Shown: one piece after another, positions 26,057 to 35,134 of the stretch
Layout of the letters: each line of letters begins with the position of its first letter
Position numbering within the stretch: the stretch's first letter is position 1
DNA from: an uncultured Acidobacteriia bacterium
Lineage (GTDB): Bacteria > Acidobacteriota > Terriglobia > Bryobacterales > Bryobacteraceae
Assembly (NCBI GenBank): GCA_903825445.1
Contig: CAIKAS010000119.1
Span: 1 to 39,557 of the forward strand
Reading direction: 5' to 3'
Length of the DNA: 39,557 nt
Position numbers and translations under genes: made by a program
Notes under the pieces: generated by a model
Told to the model about the DNA's origin: nothing
The model's input: only the letters and a program-made list of their open reading frames with translations
Database searches by the model: none

Positions 26057-26605
26057 TTAGCTGCAATGAGCCGGCTCAGGCCCAGTGACCGGCAGCGGTC
26101 CTCTGAGGGCGGTCTGCGGGGCGACACCCGGTGCGCTCCCCACGGTAAGATCCACAGTCCGCTCGGCATCCAGAATCAGCAGAAGCCGCCCGTTCAGCTT
26201 GTGCACGCCACGAATTAGTTCGCGGCTGGCGAGATTCAAATTGTCCGGAGGGCGTTCCCAGGTAGCCGCGTCTACGTCCAATACGTCACCGATCTCGTCC
26301 ACCAGCAAACTCACGGGGCCATCCTCGGTTCGGACCACAACATTAATGGACGTCTGCTCTCCGACGCGCGGCGCCAGCCGAAGACGGCGTCGCATATCAA
26401 TAGCGGCCACTATCTGGCCGCGCAAATTGATCAGCCCCTCGATGACGTCCGGTGCCTGGGGCACGCGAGTCATCTGCTGGGGGAGCAATACTTCCTGCAC
26501 ACGGAGAACATCCACACCCAAGAACAGTTCCGCCACGAAGAACGTGGCGAACTGGCCACTAGTCCGCGCCAGTTCGGATCTCAAGGTCGTTGTTTCGCTG
26601 CGCAT
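26057..26605 (-). CDS. cheW: CheW coupling protein
   Basis: 182 residues from the ATG at 26605, with AAGGGAAA 7 nt upstream; the frame is open further upstream but inside cheA. The CheW fold is clear: [23 protein letters not shown], the hydrophobic turn [28 protein letters not shown], then [24 protein letters not shown] and the [10 protein letters not shown] ending. It links CheA to the soluble receptor. The last 25 residues are Pro/Ala-rich and extend past the usual fold. It begins 2 nt after the cheA stop and ends 13 nt before the receptor gene. Confidence 0.92.
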   Translation of the reverse strand: MRSETTTLRSELARTSGQFATFFVAELFLGVDVLRVQEVLLPQQMTRVPQAPDVIEGLINLRGQIVAAIDMRRRLRLAPRVGEQTSINVVVRTEDGPVSLLVDEIGDVLDVDAATWERPPDNLNLASRELIRGVHKLNGRLLLILDAERTVDLTVGSAPGVAPQTALRGPLPVTGPEPAHCS

Positions 26606-26607
26606 GG

Positions 26608-29220
26608 CTATTTCCCTTCCCCCGCCCAGGCCGGGGTGGGTTCGCATGGAGCAAGGTGCGAAGCAAGGCGCGAAACGGATTGGAGCATAGCTTCCTGATC
26701 GAACTTCCTCTGGCAATCCTGGAATCCCGCCGTGCGGAAGGCTGCCGACTGAGTCTGCTCACCAGAGTTAGCCAACGCGAGAACCGGGATGCGAGCCCAC
26801 TCCGGACGCTGGCGCATAGCTGCAAGCAGGTCGGAACCGCCGTTAAGCGAGAGGTCGAGCGCCGCTACAACGACATCGACCGATTGCTGCTCCAGACCCC
26901 GAATTGCTTCATCGAGATTCCCCGCCTCGAGTACCCGATAGCCCGCCATGTCCAGTTCGTTCCGGATCAGGCCGCGCGAAAAGGCCGACGCCTCGGCAAC
27001 GAGGATACGTTTCCCTTTGACAGATTCGCCGCCGTCCTGAAGCCAATACTTCGTCGCATTCATGACGTATTGGAGATCGATAAAATCCGTGACCCGATTG
27101 CCAATCACGGCCGAGCCAAGCAGTCCCTTGCGCGTGGATCGCTGCCTCGCCTCTGCCGCTTCTTCAACAACATCCAGAATTTGATCGACCACCATGCCAA
27201 CACTGCGATCGCCATCGTTAAATACCACCACCTGCAGAGGATCTGCCTGCTCGCTTCGATCCATAATGCGGGATTCCAATACATCGGCGAGAGGGACCAA
27301 AGGGAGAATGCGATCCCTGTATTGCACTACCTGGCTTCCGCTGGCATGTTCGATGGAGCTTGCTGGAAATTCTTCGAGCCTGGCGACCAAAGAGAGTGGA
27401 ACGGCAAGCCGTTCGAAGGAGCCAGACCGGAACAGAAGCAGCCGTTGCAGTTCCACGTCCGACTGCGTCTTTTGTTCCGCTGCCGCCCGAGTCTGTTCAT
27501 GCAGTTCGGTCAGCACGCCGGAGCACTTGCCGACGCCGAGCACGTCCAGAATGAGTGCCACCCTGCCATCACCCATAATGGTTGATCCGGCATAAAGCGA
27601 GAGGCCCTTCAGTTGCTTACCCAGGGGCTTAACAACAATCTCCTGAGTATCGTTAATGCCGTCCACCACGAGGCCAAACTGCCGGTCTTCAGCCTGAAGA
27701 ACCACCAGATTGACGGCCCCGGTTTCAGCGGACTTCAGACCGAGCACCTGGTTCAGGTAAGCAATTGGAAGCAGACTCCCCCGCCGCCGATACACCGGCG
27801 TTCCGTGCACGTGCTCAATTTGCTTTTCATCGGAGTCGCGCTCCAGCCCAATCAATTCGATCAAACTGACCTGAGGGATGACGAACCGTTCGCCTCCGCT
27901 CGTGATGACGAGGCCCGGAATAATGGCCAGAGTGAGCGGGATCTTGAGCTTGATCGTGGCGCCTTCGCCTGGGCGACTGAAGATATCGACGCCGCCGCCG
28001 ATTTTTTCAATGTGGGACTTTACTACATCCATGCCCACGCCGCGCCCGGACAGGTTCGTCACGGCTTTCGCAGTCGAGAAGCCGGGCTCAAAAATCAGGT
28101 TCAGCGTTTCACGATCGGTCAGCTTTTCAGCTTGTTCGGGACGAAGCAGTCCTTTCTCAATCGCCTTTTGTCTGACACGCGCGACATCAATCCCCGCGCC
28201 GTCGTCGCCGATTTCAATATTGACCTGACCTCCTTCGTGATAGGCACGCAGAGTGAGTCTCCCCTGGGGCGACTTCCCCGCACGCATACGGACATCGGGC
28301 AATTCAATGCCGTGATCGCACGAGTTTCGAACCAGATGGACGAGCGGATCTTTGATAGCCTCGATAATGGTCCGGTCAAGTTCCGTCTCGGCGCCATCCA
28401 TTTCCAAATGAATCTGCTTCTGCAGCGCTACAGCCATATCGCGAACAACGCGGGGCAACTTGTTCCAGACCATGCCGATGGGCTGCATTCGTGTCTTCAT
28501 GACACCTTCCTGCAGTTCGGCTGTGATCAGATTCAGACGCTGTGACGCTGAATTAAGTGCCGCGTCCTCGCGTTCTGTGGTGAACTGGAGGATCCGATTG
28601 CGCGTCAGCACCAGTTCCCCAACCAAATCCATGAGTTTGTCGAGCAATCCTACCCCAACGCGAATGTTCGCGTCGGCGACATGTGAAGACTTGGCTGCGT
28701 CTTCGTCAGGTACCCTCGCGTCGACGCTCTCAGAGACGATAACCGAAGGTTGTTTTGCAGACGGAGGTAGTGGCGCAGCCGCTGACGCGGATAACGGTTT
28801 AGCGGACTCTGGCTGCTTCTCCGGCGCAGGACCTAACTGCGCCGCCGCGTGCAAACGTGCGATCAAGTCGTCCAGGTGGTCCGGGCCTTCCTCTCCGCTG
28901 GCTTCAATCTGCGCCAGTACCTTTCGAGTGGCGTCTACTGTGTCGAGGACCAGAGATACCAGAGACGGAGTGAGTTCCCGCTTGCCGTCGCGCAACTGGC
29001 TCAGCAGGGTCTCGGCGTGGTGTGTAAGTCGTTCCAGAGCTGAGAACGCCAGAAAACCGCACGTGCCCTTGATCGTGTGAAATGTGCGGAAAATACTTGC
29101 GAGCAGAGCCGCATCTTTCGGGTTCTTCTCAAGCACAACGAGATCCTGGTCCAGGCGCGCGAGGTTTTCATAACTCTCCACCAGGAATTCACGGATCAGT
29201 TCCTTATCTTCCTCTTGCAT
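26608..29220 (-). CDS. cheA: CheA histidine kinase with two CheW-like domains and a degenerate receiver
   Basis: 870 residues, ATG start with AAAAGG 5 nt upstream. Domain order: Hpt (1-105, phospho-accepting H48 in RTFHTIKGTCGF), an Ala/Pro-rich linker in place of a recognisable P2 (about 125-185), dimerisation and HATPase (about 190-440; N box HLVRNSCDHGIE, G1 DDGAGID, G2 SGRGVGMDVV), CheW-like domain (about 445-580), a second CheW-like domain (about 595-735), and a C-terminal receiver fold (about 745-860). The receiver lacks the phosphoacceptor: where Asp should stand, eight residues before the NG turn, there is Ala, and the acidic pocket is AEAS rather than DDS. So it is a hybrid kinase with a probably unphosphorylatable receiver. 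It is the first gene of the operon and diverges from pdxR. Confidence 0.94.
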   Translation of the reverse strand: MQEEDKELIREFLVESYENLARLDQDLVVLEKNPKDAALLASIFRTFHTIKGTCGFLAFSALERLTHHAETLLSQLRDGKRELTPSLVSLVLDTVDATRKVLAQIEASGEEGPDHLDDLIARLHAAAQLGPAPEKQPESAKPLSASAAAPLPPSAKQPSVIVSESVDARVPDEDAAKSSHVADANIRVGVGLLDKLMDLVGELVLTRNRILQFTTEREDAALNSASQRLNLITAELQEGVMKTRMQPIGMVWNKLPRVVRDMAVALQKQIHLEMDGAETELDRTIIEAIKDPLVHLVRNSCDHGIELPDVRMRAGKSPQGRLTLRAYHEGGQVNIEIGDDGAGIDVARVRQKAIEKGLLRPEQAEKLTDRETLNLIFEPGFSTAKAVTNLSGRGVGMDVVKSHIEKIGGGVDIFSRPGEGATIKLKIPLTLAIIPGLVITSGGERFVIPQVSLIELIGLERDSDEKQIEHVHGTPVYRRRGSLLPIAYLNQVLGLKSAETGAVNLVVLQAEDRQFGLVVDGINDTQEIVVKPLGKQLKGLSLYAGSTIMGDGRVALILDVLGVGKCSGVLTELHEQTRAAAEQKTQSDVELQRLLLFRSGSFERLAVPLSLVARLEEFPASSIEHASGSQVVQYRDRILPLVPLADVLESRIMDRSEQADPLQVVVFNDGDRSVGMVVDQILDVVEEAAEARQRSTRKGLLGSAVIGNRVTDFIDLQYVMNATKYWLQDGGESVKGKRILVAEASAFSRGLIRNELDMAGYRVLEAGNLDEAIRGLEQQSVDVVVAALDLSLNGGSDLLAAMRQRPEWARIPVLALANSGEQTQSAAFRTAGFQDCQRKFDQEAMLQSVSRLASHLAPCEPTPAWAGEGK

Positions 29221-29463
29221 GTGTGCCTTTTCGCGACTCCGCCAATCTCACTGCCGACGTCTTGTGCGCTGCAGTCTACAGCAACACCGACATTTAGCCC
29301 ATTGAGCCTCAAGGACTCTTCGGATTTCCAGAGCGGAATTTTGAACTATTTTTCGGGACGCGGATTCAGCACGATTCAGGGTCTGCTGACGTTGTCGCGC
29401 CGAGCGTCTGAGTTTAACCACGCCGGCGCGTACTCCCTCATGGCTTCGCGTCCCCAAAAACCG
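29221..29463. other. Intergenic region between cheA and pdxR
   Basis: This is the largest non-coding stretch of the window (289 nt with the pdxR promoter). It holds the cheA Shine-Dalgarno at its left edge and an 11-nt palindrome TTGAGCCTCAA at 29302-29312. I see no convincing cheA promoter on the minus strand; nothing else stands out. Both operons must start from this gap. Confidence 0.5.
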
Positions 29464-29489
29464 ATTGGACGGTCTTGCAACAGTCCAAT
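29464..29489. promoter_or_regulatory. PdxR operator candidate: perfect inverted repeat around the -35 box
   Basis: ATTGGAC (29464-29470) and GTCCAAT (29483-29489) are exact inverted repeats with a 12-nt spacer. The presumed -35 TTGCAA (29475-29480) lies inside that spacer. A regulator bound here would cover the promoter; PdxR is the natural candidate because its own gene is immediately downstream. The assignment to PdxR is inference. Confidence 0.6.
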
Positions 29490-29509
29490 ATGGATGGTAC
29501 CCTGTCAAT
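29475..29509 (+). promoter_or_regulatory. pdxR promoter, leaderless type
   Basis: -35 TTGCAA (29475-29480), exactly 17 nt, -10 TACCCT (29498-29503), then 6 nt to the ATG of pdxR at 29510. No Shine-Dalgarno is present before that ATG, so transcription should begin at or beside the start codon. Confidence 0.5.
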
Positions 29510-30973
29510 ATGCAGTTGCGGCCGGAATTGGATAGCACGTCGGAAGTCCCGCTTTACCGCCAATTAGGCAGTTACGTGCAGCGACTCATCACCGCAGGCG
29601 AGTTGCAAGGGGGGGATCGACTCCCGCCAACCCGTGAATTGGCTGGCCAACTTGGACTGAACCGTACTACGGTCTCAGCTGCGTATGAATGGCTGGAATC
29701 TGAAGGTCTTATACAAGGTGCAGTGGGCCGGGGAAGTTTTGTGCTGGGTGCGCCGTCTCGTCCGGCCGGGGAATCGCAGGACATCAACTGGGCACGTTCC
29801 CTCACGCCTTCGATGTTTAGTTCCAGTGGCTCGCCAGCTTCGAACGTCATCGACTTCTCGAGTTCCCGTCCGTCGGAGTTGCTTTTTCCTCTGGAAGAAT
29901 TTCGCGAATGTTGCAGCGAGGTCCTGGCGGGACCGCGTTTGCAAACGCTGTTGCAGTTGGGTTCGCCACTCGGTTATGGGCCGCTTCGGGCATGGTTGCT
30001 CACGCGCGCCAGGCAACAGGGGTTCGCGGCCGATGGCGACGACATTTTGATCACGAACGGATGCCAGCAGGCCGTCGATATCCTGCGACGGGCTCTGACC
30101 CAACCAGGGACGAAGGTCGCGATGGAGGAACCGGTGTATCCCGGTTTACGAAACCTGTTTCTAGACGCAGGCGCGGAGCTTCTGGGAGCGCCGGTGACCG
30201 GTGATGGCGTGGATCTGATCGCACTACGGAGGGCGCTGGATGCCGGCGCCAAAGTGGTTGTGGTTACTCCCTCGTTCCAAAATCCAACCGGCGCCACGGT
30301 CCCGGCAGCGGCACGGTCTGCACTAGCTGCTATGGCGCGCAACGCCGGGGCAGTTGTGATCGAAAACGACATTTACAGCGGGCTTGTGTATGCCGGCAGC
30401 GGCCTGCCCAAACTGAAATCGTTCGATACGAACGTGATTTTGCTGGGCAGCTTTTCAAAAATCGCGTTTCCAGGCGTACGCGTGGGCTGGATCATTGCAC
30501 CAAAGCCCGTGATCGCGCGCGCGGCGGAGTTGAAACAGCTGACCGACCTGCATACGGATCAGCTCTCCCAGGCGTTTCTGCTGCAGTTCGCGGAATCGGG
30601 CAGGCTCGCCAGGCACGAAGCCACTGTAATTGCGGCAGGCCGGGAGAAACTGCGGGCAGTGGAGCAGGCCTGCGCAGAGCACCTTCCCGGCTGCCGTTAT
30701 CACGTGCCGGATGGCGGCATGAATATGTGGATCGATTTGCCGGCCGGGCTGGATTCCGGCGCGTTGCGCGGACTGGCGCGGCAAGCCGGTGTGGACTATC
30801 TTCCCGGCCGTTATTTTTCCGTATCGCGCTCGCTCGATAGCGGGCTGCGTCTGAGCTTTGCCGGACTGACGCCGGCGGAAATCAAGCGCGGCATCGAAAT
30901 CCTTGGCGAAGTAGTGAACAGCGCTGTAAGATCACGTGACGACGCGTCCAGGCCGACGCTGGCATTCGTTTAG
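29510..30973 (+). CDS. pdxR: PdxR: MocR-type regulator of pyridoxal phosphate synthesis
   Basis: 487 residues. I took the ATG at 29510 because the winged-helix begins at once; an in-frame upstream ATG at 29465 would lie inside the operator. Residues about 14-80 are a GntR winged helix ([14 protein letters not shown], then [31 protein letters not shown]). The rest is a fold-type-I aminotransferase, with NPTGATVP and the PLP-binding K317 in [18 protein letters not shown]. In this family PLP occupies the aminotransferase part and controls DNA binding, typically of pdxST. Here pdxS and pdxT follow at once in the same direction, which makes that role very likely. The operator and promoter sit immediately upstream, so autoregulation is likely too. 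Confidence 0.9.
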   Translation: MQLRPELDSTSEVPLYRQLGSYVQRLITAGELQGGDRLPPTRELAGQLGLNRTTVSAAYEWLESEGLIQGAVGRGSFVLGAPSRPAGESQDINWARSLTPSMFSSSGSPASNVIDFSSSRPSELLFPLEEFRECCSEVLAGPRLQTLLQLGSPLGYGPLRAWLLTRARQQGFAADGDDILITNGCQQAVDILRRALTQPGTKVAMEEPVYPGLRNLFLDAGAELLGAPVTGDGVDLIALRRALDAGAKVVVVTPSFQNPTGATVPAAARSALAAMARNAGAVVIENDIYSGLVYAGSGLPKLKSFDTNVILLGSFSKIAFPGVRVGWIIAPKPVIARAAELKQLTDLHTDQLSQAFLLQFAESGRLARHEATVIAAGREKLRAVEQACAEHLPGCRYHVPDGGMNMWIDLPAGLDSGALRGLARQAGVDYLPGRYFSVSRSLDSGLRLSFAGLTPAEIKRGIEILGEVVNSAVRSRDDASRPTLAFV

Positions 30974-31005
30974 AAGTTTTCGGAACTCAAACAGGAGACA
31001 AATTT

Positions 31006-31890
31006 ATGCTGCACAACGAAGAATGGCGGTTGAAAGTCGGGCTGGCCGAGATGCTCAAAGGTGGCGTGATTATGGACGTGGTCAACGCCGAACAGGCCGT
31101 GATCGCGGAGAAAGCGGGCGCGTGCGCTGTGATGGCACTGGAGCGCGTGCCATCCGATATCCGCAGGGATGGTGGCGTGGCGCGCATGTCCGCCGTCAGC
31201 ATGATGCGCGAAATCATGGCCTCGGTCACGATTCCAGTGATGGCGAAGGCTCGCATCGGTCACTTTACCGAAGCCCAGATCCTGGAAGCCATGGGCTGCG
31301 ATTACATCGACGAGAGCGAAGTGCTGACGCCTGCCGACGAAGAACACCACATCGATAAGCGCCAGTTCAAAGTGCCGTTCGTTTGCGGTGCGCGCAATCT
31401 GGGCGAAGCGCTGCGGCGCATTGCGGAAGGTGCGGCGATGATTCGGACCAAGGGCGAAGCGGGGTCCGGCAATATTGTGGAAGCGGTTCGGCACATGCGC
31501 ACGATCGTCAAAGAGATGCGCCAGCTGACGGTGCTTGGCAAGGAAGAACTGGTTCACGAAGCAAAGCTGCTTCAGGCGCCGCTCGAATTGGTGGAATGGG
31601 TGGCGGAGCACGGTAAACTTCCGACGCCGAACTTCTCTGCCGGTGGAATCGCCACTCCGGCCGACGCCGCGCTGGTGATGCATCTGGGAGCGGAAGCTGT
31701 GTTCGTCGGCTCCGGAATCTTCAAGAGCGACGACCCTGCGGCGCGCGCCAAGGCCATCGTCATGGCAACCACGTACTACAAAGACCCGCAGAAGCTGCTG
31801 GAAGCCAGCGAAGGTCTCGGGTTCGCGATGCCCGGCCTGGATATTGCGAAGCTGCCTGAAAGCGAACTGATGCAGACGCGTGGGTGGTAG
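31006..31890 (+). CDS. pdxS: Pyridoxal 5'-phosphate synthase lyase subunit PdxS
   Basis: 294 residues, full length. It builds PLP from ribose 5-phosphate (or ribulose 5-phosphate), glyceraldehyde 3-phosphate and ammonia supplied by PdxT. It is highly conserved: [16 protein letters not shown] at the start, [30 protein letters not shown] (first catalytic Lys), [28 protein letters not shown] (second catalytic Lys), [17 protein letters not shown] and [10 protein letters not shown] (phosphate loop). The ATG has AGGAG 8 nt upstream, 33 nt after pdxR. The pdxT gene starts 2 nt after the stop. Confidence 0.97.
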   Translation: MLHNEEWRLKVGLAEMLKGGVIMDVVNAEQAVIAEKAGACAVMALERVPSDIRRDGGVARMSAVSMMREIMASVTIPVMAKARIGHFTEAQILEAMGCDYIDESEVLTPADEEHHIDKRQFKVPFVCGARNLGEALRRIAEGAAMIRTKGEAGSGNIVEAVRHMRTIVKEMRQLTVLGKEELVHEAKLLQAPLELVEWVAEHGKLPTPNFSAGGIATPADAALVMHLGAEAVFVGSGIFKSDDPAARAKAIVMATTYYKDPQKLLEASEGLGFAMPGLDIAKLPESELMQTRGW

Positions 31891-31892
31891 GG

Positions 31893-32483
31893 ATGCCTGT
31901 CACCAGGAAGCGCGTCGGAGTGCTCGCTTTACAGGGCGACTTCGACGCGCATGCAAAAGCCATAACTCTGGCTGGCGGTGAAGCGGTAGAAGTGCGGACT
32001 GCCGGGCAACTGAACTCGGTCCAGGGACTGGTGATTCCTGGCGGCGAAAGCACCACCATGCTCAAGCTGCTCAACATGATGAACCTGATCGAGCCGCTGG
32101 CGGAATTTGTTGCGACCAGACCGGTGTTCGGCACCTGCGCCGGCGCGATTCTGCTGGCGACGGAAGTCCTGAACCCCTCCCAACAGAGTTTCGGGGCGCT
32201 GGATCTCACTGTAGAGCGAAATGCTTACGGACGCCAGATCGACAGTCGCGTGGCAAGTATTTCTCCGGGCGCCGAATTCCAGCGGCGCGCGGGGGAGGGG
32301 GACGTGGAGGCCGTCTTCATCCGCGCGCCGATTATCCGGCGGGTTGGTCCGGCAGTAACCGTGCTCGCCAGCTATGATGGTGATCCGGTACTGGTGGAAC
32401 AAGGACGACATATGGTCGCCACATTTCATCCGGAATTGACCGACGACGCGAGGGTACACCGATTATTCCTGAGCAAGATCTGA
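31893..32483 (+). CDS. pdxT: Pyridoxal 5'-phosphate synthase glutaminase subunit PdxT
   Basis: 196 residues from the ATG at 31893, 2 nt after the pdxS stop, with GGTAGGG just upstream. It is a class I glutamine amidotransferase that hydrolyses glutamine and channels ammonia to PdxS. The triad is visible: nucleophile C82 in FGTCAGAILLA, H179 and E181 in ATFHPEL. GVLALQGDFDAHAKA and VIPGGESTTM are family signatures. Its stop overlaps the presumed CTG start of the phosphatase gene. Confidence 0.96.
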   Translation: MPVTRKRVGVLALQGDFDAHAKAITLAGGEAVEVRTAGQLNSVQGLVIPGGESTTMLKLLNMMNLIEPLAEFVATRPVFGTCAGAILLATEVLNPSQQSFGALDLTVERNAYGRQIDSRVASISPGAEFQRRAGEGDVEAVFIRAPIIRRVGPAVTVLASYDGDPVLVEQGRHMVATFHPELTDDARVHRLFLSKI

Positions 32484-32872
32484 AACGGGTTGTCTTTGTG
32501 TGTCTCGGCAACGTTTGCCGGAGCCCCATGGCGGAAGGGTTCGCCAATTGTTACGGGCAGGACGTGCTTCGGGCGGAGAGTCGCGGGCTGGCTCCAGTGC
32601 CAAATGTGCCGCGTAACGGCATTTTGGCCATGCACGAAAAGAACATCGACATCTCAAAGCACGTTTCGCGGCGCTACGATCCGGTGGACGCCGGCATGGC
32701 GGATGTGATCGTCAATATGTCGGACTACCCGCTGCCGGGCAAGCAACCGAACAATCTGATCGTCTGGAAGATCGTTGACCCTTACGGACAGCCGATTGAG
32801 GCATTCCGTGCAACCCGCGACACGCTGGAGCAGAAAGTGATGTCGCTGATTCTGCAACTACGAAAAGGGTGA
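32480..32872 (+). CDS. Low-molecular-weight protein tyrosine phosphatase-like protein, probable CTG start
   Basis: 130 residues if started at CTG 32480. The family begins with KRVVFVCLGNVCRSPMAEG, the first strand and P-loop CX5RS. A GTG at 32498 would remove the KRVVFV strand and leave the P-loop cysteine at position 2. The only codon that keeps the fold and lies in frame near pdxT is the CTG, which overlaps the pdxT stop as CTGA. The DPY general-acid loop (WKIVDPYGQP) is present near residue 95, so the catalytic residues are intact. Members dephosphorylate phosphotyrosine or, in related branches, reduce arsenate; I cannot choose between them from sequence. It ends the pdx operon. Confidence 0.85.
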   Translation: MKRVVFVCLGNVCRSPMAEGFANCYGQDVLRAESRGLAPVPNVPRNGILAMHEKNIDISKHVSRRYDPVDAGMADVIVNMSDYPLPGKQPNNLIVWKIVDPYGQPIEAFRATRDTLEQKVMSLILQLRKG

Positions 32873-32979
32873 TTTTCCGATAAAGCCACCCTTGCCGGCA
32901 GGAATTTTGTGTTATTGTCTATCAAATGCGAGATGGATGAGCTGTTCGTCGATCCATTCCGCAGCGCGGGAGACAGACA

Positions 32980-35106
32980 ATGCAGAAATTCGTCGTCTAT
33001 TTGCTGTATAAGATCGAATCCCACGGCCGGCGACTGATCGCGGCCGCCATTGTGCTGTTGGTTCTTTTTCTCCTCGTCCGCTCCACCACATGGGTAGGGG
33101 CGCTCGAAAACGGATCGCTCAGCGGCAGGGACGATCGTTACGCCGCCACGGTTTCAAAAGACGTCTTTGGGGACAGTTTTTCAAAAGTCGTTTACCTGAA
33201 CCAGGGGTGGGATTCGACGGACAGCCTCTGGTTCTACAACACCACGCAGGGTTCCGATCTTTTACCCTACGACTTTTTCGTATCACTTGAACAAGCAGAC
33301 TCCGAAGAGCCGTTTACGTCGCGGGAGAACATGAACCGCTACCGTTATCTGCCGCAAAATCCGTCGGGCGGAGATCCCGATGGCCTTCCTGTCGGGATGG
33401 TGGCGGATACCTACTGCGGAAAGCGTGTTCTCGGGTTGCAGGAGAAATATTGCGGTAAGACCTATGTTGGGTTCACCTGCGCCGCATGTCATTCGTCCCA
33501 GGTGAATGTGAATGGCGTCGGAATCCGGATCGACGGAGGGCCAGCAGCGGCCGATATGGACGGATTCATGAGCGGCCTTGCCGCCGCCCTGGACAAGACA
33601 CTCACGGACCCGAACAAAAGGACGCGTTTTGTGAGCAAAGTGCGGGATCGGTGCACATTTACAAAAAGCGTGTCGTTGAACTGCGACTATCGCAGTAATC
33701 AGGCGGTCCTGGACGACCTGAAGACCTACGCGCTGCATCTCAAAGCATACAATTTCTTCAACGCAAGCTATTACACAATCCAGAAAAAAGATACTCCGCT
33801 TGAGTACGGGTACGGCCGGCTCGACGCATTCGGGCGCATTTACAACCGCGTGCTGGAGCATGTGACGAGCCGGCAGGGTCTGGTGAATCTGTTGACTCCC
33901 GTCCTGGGTCCGGACCAACTGGCTACTGTGATGGCCAAAGTGACCTCCAAAACGGTGTTGAGCGCCGAGGACCGCGACTCGGTTGAGCAATCGCTGATGG
34001 ACACACTGGCAGCAGATACCTCAAAGCTCGACACTCTTCGGAAAGGGATGTTTAATTCGCCGAACGCGCCGGTGAGCTATCCCTTCCTGTGGGACATCCC
34101 GCAAAGCGATTTCGTACAGTGGAACGGCATCGGAGCTAACGCGGGGGCGGGCCCGCTGGGGCGAAATACAGGCGAGGTGATCGGCGTCTTCGCAACGCTG
34201 GACTGGGAGGCGACCGAACGCTGGATGCCAGCACCGCTCACTGGTTTTCTTGGGCTAGGCCCGAAGGATATTAGATTCCAGTCTTCCGCCAAGGGGCATA
34301 ATCTGGGGCAGATCGAGGACCGGCTCAAAACGCTCCAGGCGCCGAAATGGGAGGAGGCACACAAACTGGGGCTACTCCCGGAGTTCGACTCGCAGCGAGT
34401 GACACGGGGCAGGCAGTTGTACAACGACCATTGCCTGAGTTGCCATGCCGTGATCAAGGACACCACCGATCCCGGCCGGAGAGTGGTTGCGCAGATGGAA
34501 AAGTTCTCCGTCGCGGGTACGGACCAGACCATGGCGAACAACAGCGTTCAACACCAGGGCTATAGCGGCATCCTGCGAGACCAATACGCCAGCACCGACG
34601 TTGGCAGTCTGCTGCTGACGGAAAAGATGCCCGTTGCCACGCTGTTGATCAAGGCGACAGAGAATGTGGTCGCGACGCCCGACCCCGATAAATGGTTCTT
34701 TACCAGGTGGGCGGACTGGGCGGTGGACCTGATCCGGGGCATCCATGGCAATCCTGTCAAGGCCTCAGCGAAGCAGGGGAATTATCTGCCGGACACCCCG
34801 ATGACTCCGTTCAGCTCCCTGCTCGCTTACAAGAGCCGCCCACTCGACGGAATCTGGGCCACGGCGCCTTATCTTCACAATGGCTCAGTGCCGACGTTAT
34901 ACGATCTGCTGCTGCCTCCGTCCCAACGTCCGACGAAGTTTACAGTCGGCAGCAGGGAGTTCGATCCGGTGCACGTCGGGTTTAAGAGCAGCGGCTATAC
35001 CGGATTCGTCTTCGACACGTCGCTGCCGGCAACAGCAATGCCGGCCATGACTACGGATCTAGTGGTTTTTCGGAACAGGACCGACTGGATCTGGTTGAGT
35101 ATCTGA
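32980..35106 (+). CDS. RoxA-like diheme c-type cytochrome, membrane-anchored
   Basis: 708 residues, ATG start with GGGAGA about 8 nt upstream. A single N-terminal membrane segment (about 18-36) is not clearly cleaved and may be an anchor. Two heme sites are present: CAACH (167-171) and CLSCH (485-489). Between and after them are motifs of the diheme peroxidase / RoxA rubber-oxygenase superfamily, notably LNQGWDSTDSLWFYNTTQG near the N-terminus, and YKSRPLDGIWATAPYLHNGSVPTLYDLL near the C-terminal end (in shorter form: RPLDGIWATAPYLHNGS). RoxA uses a heme to cleave polyisoprene with oxygen, while MauG and CCP relatives use peroxide. Which activity applies here is unknown. A P450 gene follows 28 nt later. 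Confidence 0.82.
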   Translation: MQKFVVYLLYKIESHGRRLIAAAIVLLVLFLLVRSTTWVGALENGSLSGRDDRYAATVSKDVFGDSFSKVVYLNQGWDSTDSLWFYNTTQGSDLLPYDFFVSLEQADSEEPFTSRENMNRYRYLPQNPSGGDPDGLPVGMVADTYCGKRVLGLQEKYCGKTYVGFTCAACHSSQVNVNGVGIRIDGGPAAADMDGFMSGLAAALDKTLTDPNKRTRFVSKVRDRCTFTKSVSLNCDYRSNQAVLDDLKTYALHLKAYNFFNASYYTIQKKDTPLEYGYGRLDAFGRIYNRVLEHVTSRQGLVNLLTPVLGPDQLATVMAKVTSKTVLSAEDRDSVEQSLMDTLAADTSKLDTLRKGMFNSPNAPVSYPFLWDIPQSDFVQWNGIGANAGAGPLGRNTGEVIGVFATLDWEATERWMPAPLTGFLGLGPKDIRFQSSAKGHNLGQIEDRLKTLQAPKWEEAHKLGLLPEFDSQRVTRGRQLYNDHCLSCHAVIKDTTDPGRRVVAQMEKFSVAGTDQTMANNSVQHQGYSGILRDQYASTDVGSLLLTEKMPVATLLIKATENVVATPDPDKWFFTRWADWAVDLIRGIHGNPVKASAKQGNYLPDTPMTPFSSLLAYKSRPLDGIWATAPYLHNGSVPTLYDLLLPPSQRPTKFTVGSREFDPVHVGFKSSGYTGFVFDTSLPATAMPAMTTDLVVFRNRTDWIWLSI

Positions 35107-35134
35107 AGATACTCTGACTCAAAAGGAGATCGCG

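Noticed and set aside
27613-28545. Long open frame on the plus strand opposite cheA
   Set aside because: It mirrors conserved CheA kinase codons and shows no domain, leader or Shine-Dalgarno; it reflects GC-rich codon use.
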